Shown here one piece after another: positions 14,821 to 23,040 of a stretch of 26,281 nucleotides of DNA. Below the pieces are notes generated by a model. That model saw only the letters and a program-made list of their open reading frames with translations, was not told the origin of the DNA and searched no databases. A program made the position numbers and the translations under genes. Within the stretch, counting starts at the first letter, position 1, and each line of letters starts with the position of its first letter. This stretch comes from a virus. The stretch lies in IMG/VR virus record IMGVR_UViG_3300025828_000159, positions 1-26,281 of that record; one strand, 5' to 3'.

Positions 14821-16749
14821 TTAAACTTGACCAACAACTTCACTAAATTCAACACCAGTGCGGCCAGCTACGAAGTTTAGTTGAATAAAGTTGATTGACC
14901 GAGAGGGTTTGATAAAGATATCGCCAACAAATTCATTACGATCAATAACTTCAAGAGTATTGTTTGTTTCGTCACAAACAACTCTGAAATCTGTGATACC
15001 ACGGCGACCTTGTACGTCACGGAGTAATGGTTCTACAAGATTTACAAAGTTAGCTCTTGTAAACTCATCGTTGAATTCAAAGAGTGTAAACTTAGAAGCA
15101 GTAGAAATAGCTTTCTCTAGTACAATAAAGAGACGGCGAACATTGATACGATCAAATGCGCTTGGTTTAGCAAGAAGTGTCTTATCACCAAATAGTACAG
15201 TTCCTTGTCCTGGGAATGTAGTAATTGGATTGATGCCCTTCTTATAGAGTTCATCCCTTTCAGCTTTATTAGGTGTGAACGCCATTTTAACGACATTCTT
15301 GATTTGACCACGGTTGAAACCAGCAGGTGAATACCAAGGATCACGAAGATTGTCTGTCCGAGCCATCGTTCCTGCTACATCACCATTAGCTGGAATGTAA
15401 CGATATACGTCATTGTACTTGTCGTATTGATACTTCCAACCAGAGTCCATGATACCATATGAACTTGATGGTAGAGTATCACGATAAGCAATGATGTCTT
15501 CTGTTTCTGAACCAGCGTAGAGACGATTGTCTACAACGTCTGTTTTCTCTGGAGAAATAACAGCAACACAGTCTTTACGAACTTCACATATTTGTTCGAT
15601 AAGATAACGCGCTCTTACAGCATTAGCAGAAGCGCCAAGAAGTATTGTTACGTCTACTTCTTCAGCGTTTTTGAACTTGTCATATCCTAAGAGATAGTTA
15701 GCACTGGTTGGTGTATTACCATCGCGTCCGTTTACAAACGAACTGGTCTGTACATCGGTATCACCAACAAAGGTAACACCAGAAGCTTTCTTACCAGCAT
15801 TTGTATTAGAAGCATGATGTTTAGTCCACCATACATACTGTGACCGATTATTAATAACATCCTTATAGTAATTACTACGTCCATCTTCTGTCTTAGCATC
15901 AGATGCCATAGAAACGGCTGGAAATACTTCAATAACTTGATTCTTTACACCAGTCCATTCACCATCTTCATCTACTACAGCGATATGCATTTCATCAGCG
16001 GTTGCACTAGCAGTATTAGCATATGTTGAAGTTCCTGGTGCAATATCAAAGAAGTTGTAGAACTCCCAATAACGAGTTGCAGCATAACCACTAACAGTGT
16101 TGCCAGTATACTTTCTTTCAAGTGTTAGTACTGTTGAGTTGGCAATAGCAGAAACACGAACTTTTTCTTTATCTGGACCAATTTCTAGTAGGTCACCAAC
16201 AACTAATTGTGTATCAAAGAAAGTAGATGTACCGGTAACAGCAGTTGTTTGTGTGGTTACAGCAATCGTACCAGCGATAGAATTTGACCATGCTTGTGCG
16301 CTTGGACATACAGAGATTTTGAGAGAGTTACCCAATTCCCCTGGATATTTTGCAACCCATTCACCAACATTTGAGATACCTGTAGAATAGTTATCTTCGT
16401 AGTCATCTTCGTTTTTGATGACAGTGTTTAACGTATTTGCAGCGTTTGTTGTTGCATTACGTGCTGAGGTGGCCACAGAACTGTTACCAGTTGCTACAAC
16501 ACGAACTACCTGTAATGCATTTGAATATGAGAGGAAGTTAGTTGCTGTGAAGAAGTCTTCCGCAGTATTTGCGTTAGGTTTCTGGAATGTGCTTACAAGA
16601 GCGGTTTCTTGGGAAACTAAAACTCTCTTATCTACTGGACCCCACCGAAAATGTCCAGCAATAGCACCAATAGATGTTGATACAGCGGGTACAACAGTAG
16701 TAAGATCAATCTCACTAACGTTGACGCCTGGAGAAACTTGGAATGCCAT
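14821..16749 (-). CDS. gp18: Contractile tail sheath protein gp18
   Basis: Contractile sheath subunit, 642 aa (T4 659). The start MAFQVSPGVNVSEIDLTTVVPAV is the standard sheath N-terminal arm, with TSIGAIAGHFRWGPVDKRVLVS after it. The C-terminal core contains DKTLLAKPSAFDRINVRRLF, LFEFNDEFTRANFVNLVEPLL and GRRGITDFRVVCDETNN, the conserved part that forms the interlocking sheath mesh, ending FIKPSRSINFIQLNFVAGRTGVEF (part). The central 150-450 region is variable, as is usual for surface domains. AAGGAG precedes the ATG, and a late promoter lies further upstream. Confidence 0.97.
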   Translation of the reverse strand: MAFQVSPGVNVSEIDLTTVVPAVSTSIGAIAGHFRWGPVDKRVLVSQETALVSTFQKPNANTAEDFFTATNFLSYSNALQVVRVVATGNSSVATSARNATTNAANTLNTVIKNEDDYEDNYSTGISNVGEWVAKYPGELGNSLKISVCPSAQAWSNSIAGTIAVTTQTTAVTGTSTFFDTQLVVGDLLEIGPDKEKVRVSAIANSTVLTLERKYTGNTVSGYAATRYWEFYNFFDIAPGTSTYANTASATADEMHIAVVDEDGEWTGVKNQVIEVFPAVSMASDAKTEDGRSNYYKDVINNRSQYVWWTKHHASNTNAGKKASGVTFVGDTDVQTSSFVNGRDGNTPTSANYLLGYDKFKNAEEVDVTILLGASANAVRARYLIEQICEVRKDCVAVISPEKTDVVDNRLYAGSETEDIIAYRDTLPSSSYGIMDSGWKYQYDKYNDVYRYIPANGDVAGTMARTDNLRDPWYSPAGFNRGQIKNVVKMAFTPNKAERDELYKKGINPITTFPGQGTVLFGDKTLLAKPSAFDRINVRRLFIVLEKAISTASKFTLFEFNDEFTRANFVNLVEPLLRDVQGRRGITDFRVVCDETNNTLEVIDRNEFVGDIFIKPSRSINFIQLNFVAGRTGVEFSEVVGQV

Positions 16750-16794
16750 TTCTTACTCCTTAGATTAAAACGAACAAAGATATCATTTTCTTTT

Positions 16795-16802
16795 TATTTA
16801 TA
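16795..16802 (-). promoter_or_regulatory. T4-type late promoter for gp18
   Basis: Exact TATAAATA on the minus strand, 45 bases before the gp18 ATG. The spacing is longer than for other late promoters here but still workable. Confidence 0.7.
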
Positions 16803-16842
16803 TTTTTAACGTTTTTAATAAACTTAGTTAATAAATAGAAAT

Positions 16843-17043
16843 ATGAGAAAAACGGAAGAAACCAGACATAAAATGAGTCTTGCTAAACTTGGTAAACCCA
16901 AGTCTAAAGAAACTCGTATTAAGATGAGTAAGGCACATATGGGCAAATCTCATAGTGAAGAAACTAAAAGAAAAATTAGTGAGAGTATGAAAAAGAAGTT
17001 TCAATCTGTTCTATTCGTTGATCCATGGTCTACCAACGATTAA
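16843..17043 (+). CDS. Orphan NUMOD3-repeat protein, likely homing-endonuclease remnant
   Basis: 66-residue ORF, the only credible plus-strand gene. It consists almost entirely of three tandem 17-residue units: TEETRHKMSLAKLGKPK, SKETRIKMSKAHMGKSH and SEETKRKISESMKKKFQ (residues 4-54). This is the NUMOD3 DNA-binding module found at the C-terminus of GIY-YIG and HNH homing endonucleases. No nuclease domain is present. The last 11 residues and stop run 14 bases into the antisense of the gp17 end. There is no clear ribosome binding site. It fills the gp17-gp18 spacer, a kind of site where homing nucleases commonly sit in T4-like phages. It could be a degraded relic or a functional small DNA-binding protein. 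Confidence 0.7.
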   Translation: MRKTEETRHKMSLAKLGKPKSKETRIKMSKAHMGKSHSEETKRKISESMKKKFQSVLFVDPWSTND

Positions 17044-18658
17044 TAAACTGGTCTTTAAGATCTTCTAGACTGTAAGGATCGTTTACGATCATTTCTGCAT
17101 CATTTGCCGCATCATATCTAAAACCAAACGGTAACATATCTTCTTCCATCATAGATTCTTTATCTTCTAGTATTCTTTTTCTAATATCAGTGTTTGTAAG
17201 TTCTTTGAAATAATCTTGTCTTACAAGCCATCCAAATAATACTAGACACATTACTAAATCGTCGTGATATCCTTCATCGGCTTCAAAAGATTCCTTCTTA
17301 CTAATGAAATTAGATAACTCTTCAATTATGTCAAAATCTTGTATAATAATTTTTTGATTCTCTACCATATCTTTTAAGGTAGAACAACCAATTCTTTTGA
17401 CTTGTTTTGTAGTTCTTACACCATATTGTGGTTTATTGCCAAATCCACTACCAATAATTTGACCAGATCTACCTCTCATATTTGTCATGAAAATATTTTC
17501 ATATTCCAAGTCTCTATAAAGAGTAGAAGCAACTTGTTCGCCAATATCATTTATTTCAACTAAAACAAAAGCATTGTTAAAGTTCTTAGCTACATTATAT
17601 ACTAACTCTGGATATAAAATAGGTGAAATAGTAGAGTCTTTGAATTTAGCGACAACTCTATATGGTATCTGTGTGATATCGATAACAGTGAAAGCTGAGT
17701 TATCTCCACCAACGCCACGAGATGTATCGACAGATATTACATACTCGTGTTTTTCTTTTATATCTTCATACTGATCAAATCCATTTTTTGAAAATTTAGG
17801 GTTGACAAAGGTCAAATTTCGGAGTATATTTACATTGATGAGTGTATTACTACTACCTAAGAATTCGCAAGCAAACTCTTGATTAAAATCTTCTTCACTT
17901 GTATTTGCTATTTGTTCTTCTTTCCACTTCTCATCTCTTCCTGGTGTTTCCCACCAATCAACAGCAATTGGTATAAACTTACTGCGTTCTTCTTCAGCCT
18001 CAACCCACATCTTGTAGAAATGATTCATACCCGATGGTGTAGAGACTATAATCATTTTAGTCTCTTGACCAGATGAGATTGTAGGATAAACAGACTTAAA
18101 GAACTCACTAGCAATACCATGAGGAACGAAAGCAAATTCATCTAGAAAGACAAGAGAGAATGATTGACCACGAGCAGCAGAACCCGTCGTAGATGTAGCG
18201 AGAATTTTTGATCCATTTTCTAGTTCAATAGAACCTTTATTCCATACAGCAATACCTTGTTGCATCCATAAAGGTAGATTCTCATATGCTTTCTTTAATC
18301 TATCAAGAAGTTCTCTAGCCAATTCTGCCTTATTGGCAAGTAATGCTACGTTTTTATTTTCATTGAAAAGAACATAATGAAGAATAAATCCAATGACCGC
18401 AGTTGATTTACCAGACTGTCTCGGCATCTTTGTGATAACAAAACGATTATTATGAAAAGTATTGATCATTCGTTCTTGATATGCATATAGATCTAAAGGA
18501 ATAAGACCTTTATCTACATGAACAATCTTGACATAATTTTTTACAAAGTATATTGGATCCTGAGCACACTTAATGTACTCTTGAATTTGATCTTGAGTAA
18601 ATTCAATATCAACACCGATCTTTTTTAGATTCGGATTACTTAAATAAGCATCAGACAT
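17030..18658 (-). CDS. gp17: Terminase large subunit gp17
   Basis: ATP-driven packaging motor and headful nuclease; 542 aa from ATG 18658, which overlaps the preceding stop by 8 bases (an upstream in-frame TTG would add 7 residues). Walker A MPRQSGKS places Lys at about 84; Walker B LVFLDEFAF has Asp173-Glu174; the coupling motif STPSGMNHF follows. The RNase H-like nuclease has ISVDTSRGVGGDNS (Asp about 311), VLVEINDIG (Glu about 368) and GYHDDLVMCLVL near the C-terminus. The pattern is complete, so it should be active. It is separated from gp16 by two small inserted genes. Confidence 0.97.
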   Translation of the reverse strand: MSDAYLSNPNLKKIGVDIEFTQDQIQEYIKCAQDPIYFVKNYVKIVHVDKGLIPLDLYAYQERMINTFHNNRFVITKMPRQSGKSTAVIGFILHYVLFNENKNVALLANKAELARELLDRLKKAYENLPLWMQQGIAVWNKGSIELENGSKILATSTTGSAARGQSFSLVFLDEFAFVPHGIASEFFKSVYPTISSGQETKMIIVSTPSGMNHFYKMWVEAEEERSKFIPIAVDWWETPGRDEKWKEEQIANTSEEDFNQEFACEFLGSSNTLINVNILRNLTFVNPKFSKNGFDQYEDIKEKHEYVISVDTSRGVGGDNSAFTVIDITQIPYRVVAKFKDSTISPILYPELVYNVAKNFNNAFVLVEINDIGEQVASTLYRDLEYENIFMTNMRGRSGQIIGSGFGNKPQYGVRTTKQVKRIGCSTLKDMVENQKIIIQDFDIIEELSNFISKKESFEADEGYHDDLVMCLVLFGWLVRQDYFKELTNTDIRKRILEDKESMMEEDMLPFGFRYDAANDAEMIVNDPYSLEDLKDQFINRW

Positions 18659-18998
18659 ATCTTCTAAAAATTCTATCAAACATTAAAGCGAGTAACATAG
18701 CAGCACCTGCGGTCAACATAGATTCTGTATATATGCCATCATAACGAGATGGATGACTTAAAATATCAGCAACAAGAGTGGCAAATCCAGTTAAAGCCAA
18801 TGCAAACCATTTACTATGATTTATATTAAATAAAGATAACATTACTGTAAGTACTAAAGCAATCACTGCTGTTTTACTTGCTGTTATAAAATGACTTAAT
18901 GTAAGTACAGTTAAGTCTCCTTGAACCATACAAAGTAAACATGCTAAAAACGGTTCTAGAAACTTTTGTACAAAATAATCGTAATTAGTTTTTATCAT
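18651..18998 (-). CDS. Small multi-span membrane protein
   Basis: 115 residues with three clear hydrophobic spans (about 43-57 AVIALVLTVMLSLF, 65-82 FALALTGFATLVADIL, 93-110 LTAGAAMLLALMFDRIF) and a weaker one at 14-30. It ends in the basic RRYV tail, and there is no signal peptidase site. It overlaps the MscS-like gene upstream by 14 bases and gp17 downstream by 8, so the three are translated together. Size, span number and basic tail would suit a holin or other membrane modulator. No family was recognised, and T4 has nothing at this site. Confidence 0.75.
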   Translation of the reverse strand: MIKTNYDYFVQKFLEPFLACLLCMVQGDLTVLTLSHFITASKTAVIALVLTVMLSLFNINHSKWFALALTGFATLVADILSHPSRYDGIYTESMLTAGAAMLLALMFDRIFRRYV

Positions 18999-19458
18999 CT
19001 TTGTTTTTTAACTTCTCTATTTCTTCTGCGTTTTTTGCAATATGATTATGATTAGAATCAATCTTTTCATCTTGTGCAGAATCAATCATTCTTTGTAATC
19101 TTCTACCTTTTTCTTCTTCACTATCTTTGTGTAATTCAGGATCGACTACTTTTTCTAACTTTAAAAATGGTATTCTTTCATTTGGTACATATCTCCATGT
19201 ATATCCTTTATCACTGAATACACCAAATACTGTTTGTTTCATACCAACTTTTACAATAATAGCATCTGAACCATCAAGAATAACTTTATCACCTTCATTG
19301 AAGGCTCGGTTCATTTGAAACGCCATACCTTTGGCAAAGTTAGTTACAAAGTCTTTTAACATAAACGCAATGATTGCTGATACTAGAACAGCAATCCATG
19401 GAAGAATCAGAGTTGTCAAGTCTCCACTGAGAGAATTAATCGACTGAACTTCTTGCAT
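18985..19458 (-). CDS. Short MscS-like membrane protein
   Basis: 157 residues. One transmembrane span (about 17-34) leads into a segment matching the pore helix and beta domain of MscS channels: L-K-DFVTNFAKGM, then RAFNEGDKVIL, VKVGMKQT and YVPNERI (residues about 34-96). The spacing fits the family pattern N-x3-G...R-F-x2-GD-x-V...V-G-x3-T...PN. The first two MscS transmembrane helices and the alpha/beta cytoplasmic domain are missing; a charged helix (about 113-157, EKGRRLQRMIDSAQDEK) replaces them. AGGAG precedes ATG 19458, which lies inside the gp16 end (23-base overlap). Phage channels of this type could affect membrane tension or lysis; the role is unknown. Confidence 0.72.
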   Translation of the reverse strand: MQEVQSINSLSGDLTTLILPWIAVLVSAIIAFMLKDFVTNFAKGMAFQMNRAFNEGDKVILDGSDAIIVKVGMKQTVFGVFSDKGYTWRYVPNERIPFLKLEKVVDPELHKDSEEEKGRRLQRMIDSAQDEKIDSNHNHIAKNAEEIEKLKNKDDKN

Positions 19459-19837
19459 TTTTTTCTCCTTGAATAAGTTTTTGAAGATCAGCAGTTGAAC
19501 CTACAAATAATGCATTGGTTACATTCTGCGGTTTATCTTCTTTTGTCTGTAATATATCTTTCTTTTTCTTAGCCAACTCAAGGAGATCTTTGTTTGTATC
19601 AGTTAATGTTTTAAGTAAATTTGTCGCCACTTCAAATGCTCTTGGAGATTCACTCTGTCGAGCAATTTCCATAACTCTATCTAAATCACCCATTCCAGAG
19701 TCAATTAGATCTCTTAAATTACGTCTAGCATAGTCGTAATCATCTTCTATTTGTTTATTAATATTAGGTTCTATAACCTCCACTTCATTAGGAGGATCTA
19801 TGTTTAGTACATGACTGAATTTAGAATCGAAACTCAT
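19436..19837 (-). CDS. gp16: Terminase small subunit gp16
   Basis: DNA-recognition subunit that regulates gp17; 133 aa (T4 164). The core is a helical pair: IEDDYDYARRNLRDLIDSGMGDLDRVMEIARQ (two pieces), then SPRAFEVATNLLKTLTDTNKDLLELAKKKKDI, the typical central coiled-coil oligomerisation region of this family. The short C-terminal tail ends NALFVGSTADLQKLI, matching the gp17-binding end in relatives. It overlaps gp15 by 4 bases at its start and the MscS-like gene at its end. Confidence 0.9.
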   Translation of the reverse strand: MSFDSKFSHVLNIDPPNEVEVIEPNINKQIEDDYDYARRNLRDLIDSGMGDLDRVMEIARQSESPRAFEVATNLLKTLTDTNKDLLELAKKKKDILQTKEDKPQNVTNALFVGSTADLQKLIQGEKNARSSVD

Positions 19838-20682
19838 GGTTGTTGATCACTTCCTGTTCTTGGATTATATATCAAACCGTCTGTATAGAAGAAGGTATTC
19901 GAAGCAAATCCATAATTATCATTTACATCAATTAAACTTCTATCAATAGACGCTGCACTATTTGTAGTAGGCGCGCCATTAGCTAATAATCCAGGAACAG
20001 TAACAAGACGACTTGACCTTGGAGTATTTAAGGCTGTATTAGCATGTAGATCAATCTGTATTCTTGTAATTGGTCCGCTGTTTGTAGTTGGTCCGTATAG
20101 ATAACCTTTTAAAGTAAAATTGAAGTTCCAGATAATAGTTCTTCTAGTAGAATAATCACCATCATATACATCCTCAAAATCTATACTATTCAATATAATT
20201 GGTATATCCATAGTTATATTCATAGATGGTATTAGATTTACTGATACGTTCCATTCTGGTTTAAAATATGGAACAATTTGTTCTACTATTTGTGTACCAT
20301 CATCCGCATTCTTCACAAACGCTGATAACACAAATGTAATATCATAAGGAACAGGTGTATATTGTGTTCTCAACTGAGTATTATCAGATGTGATAATATA
20401 ACTATTCTTTTGAGTGGAGTTTATTTTTCTCGTAGAATCATATGTAAGGCCGGTCAACTCAAATCCAAGACGTGGAAGCGATATAGCAACTTCTCTATCT
20501 AGATCTGGATTTGTATCTAGTCTGACAAGAAATTTTTGTTTGGGTCCATACGCTAAAGGAACAGCAAGTGTTTGTACTCTATTACCGTTCGAATCCGTTC
20601 TTACAAGTTGGATATCATTGAATAATGATCCGAATACTTGAACATAACGTCTAATTGTACCGTGATAAAAATACTCAAACAT
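19834..20682 (-). CDS. gp15: Tail sheath terminator / neck protein gp15
   Basis: Caps the sheath and joins tail to neck; 282 aa (T4 272). The N-terminal block FYHGTIRRYVQVFGSLFNDIQL and the LPRLGFELTGLTYDSTRKIN segment (residues about 70-90) are conserved in gp15. YDITFVLSAFVKNADDGTQIVEQIVPYF (in parts), SIDFEDVYDGDYSTRRTIIW and NFTLKGYLYGP follow in the usual order. The last 50 residues are variable. Overlapping stop and start codons link it to gp14 and gp16. Confidence 0.94.
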   Translation of the reverse strand: MFEYFYHGTIRRYVQVFGSLFNDIQLVRTDSNGNRVQTLAVPLAYGPKQKFLVRLDTNPDLDREVAISLPRLGFELTGLTYDSTRKINSTQKNSYIITSDNTQLRTQYTPVPYDITFVLSAFVKNADDGTQIVEQIVPYFKPEWNVSVNLIPSMNITMDIPIILNSIDFEDVYDGDYSTRRTIIWNFNFTLKGYLYGPTTNSGPITRIQIDLHANTALNTPRSSRLVTVPGLLANGAPTTNSAASIDRSLIDVNDNYGFASNTFFYTDGLIYNPRTGSDQQP

Positions 20683-21542
20683 CAGAACCTACCCTCTGAC
20701 CATGGATCTTTTTCACTAAAATCAATAATATCGTCTTCTAGTATATTAGATTTATATACAGTATCATTATCTGCTTGTGCATCAATTGTAGAAATTTGGA
20801 ATTCTTGTACGATACCATCACCATCTTCAGCTAGTAGAACTTCGCCATCTTCAAGAAGTGTTTGATAGAAAGTTTGATCAAGTGAATATTGATCTTCAAC
20901 AATATCAATCTCACTATATCCAGTATCAAGTTTTTCAGAACTATAAGAAAATAATTCACAACGTAAATCATATGTCTGTAATCTACCGGTTTGATAAAAA
21001 ATCTGTTCGTGTTCAACAAACTTGATCTCAAATATCTTATCAACCATTGGAAAATAGATTAGATCTCCTTCTAATGGACGATTAGAACTGATTGAGTATC
21101 CATTAGCAGTGCCTGCTTCTAGTACGATAGATTCTGTCTCATTGTTCCCTGTGAGAAACTGTCTTGATGGAACAGCCGTATTTGCCTGTTCTGTAAGTAG
21201 ATTATAACCTACTTCTGTCATCAACTTTTCTGTACGAATCTGATCAAATCTTTTACGAGCAAGAGTGAAAGTCATCTCATCTCGTATCTGTAAACCGAAT
21301 CTTGAGAGTAGATCACCTTCTCCTTCAAATCCTTCCACGTTTTTGATATACATCTCAACATCAGCAGCGGTTGTAAACTTCATCAGTGGATCTTCACCGA
21401 ATAAGTTATCTCTCGCTACGATTGTTTTTGGAATGTACTTTACATCATGACCATAGATCTTGATAGCCTCAATCGTGAGATCTTCAACTAGGTCTTGCTC
21501 TCTGGCGTATGAGAAGTTATTGAAATACTTATTCGTCGCCAT
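20682..21542 (-). CDS. gp14: Neck protein gp14
   Basis: Head-completion protein forming the neck collar with gp13; 286 aa (T4 256). The N-terminus NFSYAREQDLVEDLTIEAI, IYGHDVKYIPKTIVARDNLFGEDP (parts) and the block LLSRFGLQIRDEMTFTLARKRF are diagnostic. RPLEGDLIYFPMVDKIFEIKFVEHEQIFYQ (parts) near residues 135-165 is the second conserved region. The acidic C-terminal 40 residues are typical. It lies 3 bases after gp13. Confidence 0.94.
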   Translation of the reverse strand: MATNKYFNNFSYAREQDLVEDLTIEAIKIYGHDVKYIPKTIVARDNLFGEDPLMKFTTAADVEMYIKNVEGFEGEGDLLSRFGLQIRDEMTFTLARKRFDQIRTEKLMTEVGYNLLTEQANTAVPSRQFLTGNNETESIVLEAGTANGYSISSNRPLEGDLIYFPMVDKIFEIKFVEHEQIFYQTGRLQTYDLRCELFSYSSEKLDTGYSEIDIVEDQYSLDQTFYQTLLEDGEVLLAEDGDGIVQEFQISTIDAQADNDTVYKSNILEDDIIDFSEKDPWSEGRF

Positions 21543-21545
21543 AAT

Positions 21546-22289
21546 TTATCCAATCATATCATGGACGGGCAATGAATAACTCGTAATCATTTCATCTTCT
21601 AACTTATTAATTTCTTCTCTTGCTTCACCTAGAATACGAACACCGTCAAATTGAATTCCTCCTGGAAGTTGAATACCTTGAAACTTAGATAGATTTTCGC
21701 CCCACTGTCTTTTAAATAAAGCAGTCGAATATCTAAGTAACCATCTATCACCCCAAACATCTGTATATGTATTTGGATCTACTGTGCGATAACAATCAAT
21801 GATGATGTATTCATCTACGAGAACATCTGTTTCCCAATCCATATCAATATAAAGTCGATCTGTGTGACGGTTGAAACGAATAGGTTTCTTACCAACAAAG
21901 ATTTCTTCAAGCATTTCTACATGTCTCATAGCGTTCACATAAGGAACATATGAAGCACTAGAAAAATCAAAAAGATCGTTTAGATGAATTTGATATCGAA
22001 TATTGAATAGATTTGAACTATTAATAGAATCCCCAATATCAAACACTCTCACGATCCCTTGAATATTTTCTGGGATAGAGATGTATTTGTTGGTTTTATC
22101 TGAAGAAGTAATTTGATGTTTTAAATAAACATGTTCTGTACCATCGTAATGATAATCACGATAGTATTGTAATGCTTCGTCAATTCTATCCTCTAGTTGT
22201 TCGTCATCAACGTTGATATCTATAACTGGAGAACCTAGATTTCTAAGGCAATATTGTTTATGTTGTTCTCTGGTCGCAGGAATAGCCAT
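21546..22289 (-). CDS. gp13: Neck protein gp13
   Basis: Head-completion neck protein that binds the portal; 247 aa, shorter than T4 (309) but usual for marine relatives. It begins ATREQHKQYCLRNLGSPVIDINVDD, then EDRIDEALQYYRDYHYDGTEHVYLKHQIT (parts). The middle NIRYQIHLNDLFDFSS and DMDWETDVLVDEYIIIDCYRTVDP (parts), and the ending KRQWGENLSKFQG / QLPGGIQFDG, match the family. It opens the neck-terminase unit with a TATAAATA promoter upstream. Confidence 0.94.
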   Translation of the reverse strand: MAIPATREQHKQYCLRNLGSPVIDINVDDEQLEDRIDEALQYYRDYHYDGTEHVYLKHQITSSDKTNKYISIPENIQGIVRVFDIGDSINSSNLFNIRYQIHLNDLFDFSSASYVPYVNAMRHVEMLEEIFVGKKPIRFNRHTDRLYIDMDWETDVLVDEYIIIDCYRTVDPNTYTDVWGDRWLLRYSTALFKRQWGENLSKFQGIQLPGGIQFDGVRILGEAREEINKLEDEMITSYSLPVHDMIG

Positions 22290-22317
22290 AGTACCCTCTT
22301 TGTATAAGTCTTATGAC

Positions 22318-22325
22318 TATTTATA
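22318..22325 (-). promoter_or_regulatory. T4-type late promoter for gp13
   Basis: Exact TATAAATA on the minus strand in the 48-base gap after the oxygenase gene, 28 bases before the gp13 ATG. It probably serves gp13 through gp17. Confidence 0.78.
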
Positions 22326-22337
22326 ATGTTTATATTG

Positions 22338-23039
22338 TTATTGCCATTTAGGTCCACGTAACCAAATAACAAGACTTCTACGAATACCATTTGTTACTGG
22401 TTTTACTCTATGATATGTAAAAGAAGGAAAGAATAATGCTGAACCTTTTTCTTTAAAGTGTGGTAGTTTAATAGGTTCCATTACATTATAACCATCAAGA
22501 TTTAGTTGTTCTTCACGATTTTCTTCTTTTTTTTCTTTTAATGATAACAACTCAAATTCTCCACCATCATATTCACTAGGGTCTGTCAATTGAATACTAC
22601 AACTGATTTTACGAACGGTATTTTTTAGAATATGATCTTCTGGATAATCGGGTTGTAATGTTCTATCATTTACAATGGTATCTGTATGCCAGTGATAATG
22701 ATTTTGGTCACCATAATATATTGTATATTGAAATGGCTCTATAGCAGTAATGTTGTAGTTCCATCCACTTTGTTGATTGACATCAGCGATTGTTGGACGA
22801 ATCATAGAATATAGTTCTTCATTATCATGCCAAGATACTTTGTTCTTACGAATAGTATGATTGGCGTTTTCTGGATTATCAATACCATATGTTAACGCTT
22901 CTTCTTCTTCACTTTTTTCACAAATCTCACGAATACGCATAATCTGTTCAGGCCAGAATAAAGTTTCATAGTACCAATACCAATTATTTTCAAATGTAGT
23001 TGTTAGAATTTGACCTTCATGACCAATATTTATTGACAC
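22338..23039 (-). CDS. PKHD-type Fe(II)/2-oxoglutarate oxygenase (AT-rich copy)
   Basis: 233-residue hydroxylase of the prolyl-4-hydroxylase-alpha-like PKHD group. Iron ligands are His118-x-Asp120 (HYHWHTD) and His210 (TYHRVKPVTNG); Arg220 is placed to bind 2-oxoglutarate. Conserved flanks are LFWPEQIMRIREIC, RKNKVSWH, EPFQYTIYY, SIQLTDPSEYDGGEF and VIWLRGP. An inserted charged loop lies at 125-190. The substrate is unknown; marine T4-like phages often carry such enzymes. It lies one base after another oxygenase and is clearly related to the GC-rich gene at 23851-24456, which has the same blocks in the same order. Confidence 0.88.
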   Translation of the reverse strand: MSINIGHEGQILTTTFENNWYWYYETLFWPEQIMRIREICEKSEEEEALTYGIDNPENANHTIRKNKVSWHDNEELYSMIRPTIADVNQQSGWNYNITAIEPFQYTIYYGDQNHYHWHTDTIVNDRTLQPDYPEDHILKNTVRKISCSIQLTDPSEYDGGEFELLSLKEKKEENREEQLNLDGYNVMEPIKLPHFKEKGSALFFPSFTYHRVKPVTNGIRRSLVIWLRGPKWQ

Positions 23040-23040
23040 A

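Noticed and set aside
16830-16837. Plus-strand AATAAATA before the NUMOD3 ORF as a late promoter
   Set aside because: Only 5 bases separate it from the ATG, leaving no room for a transcript leader or ribosome binding site.
18651-18998. Calling the small membrane protein a holin
   Set aside because: Size and spans fit, but no holin motif, lysis enzyme or lysis context is seen nearby; left as an unassigned membrane protein.
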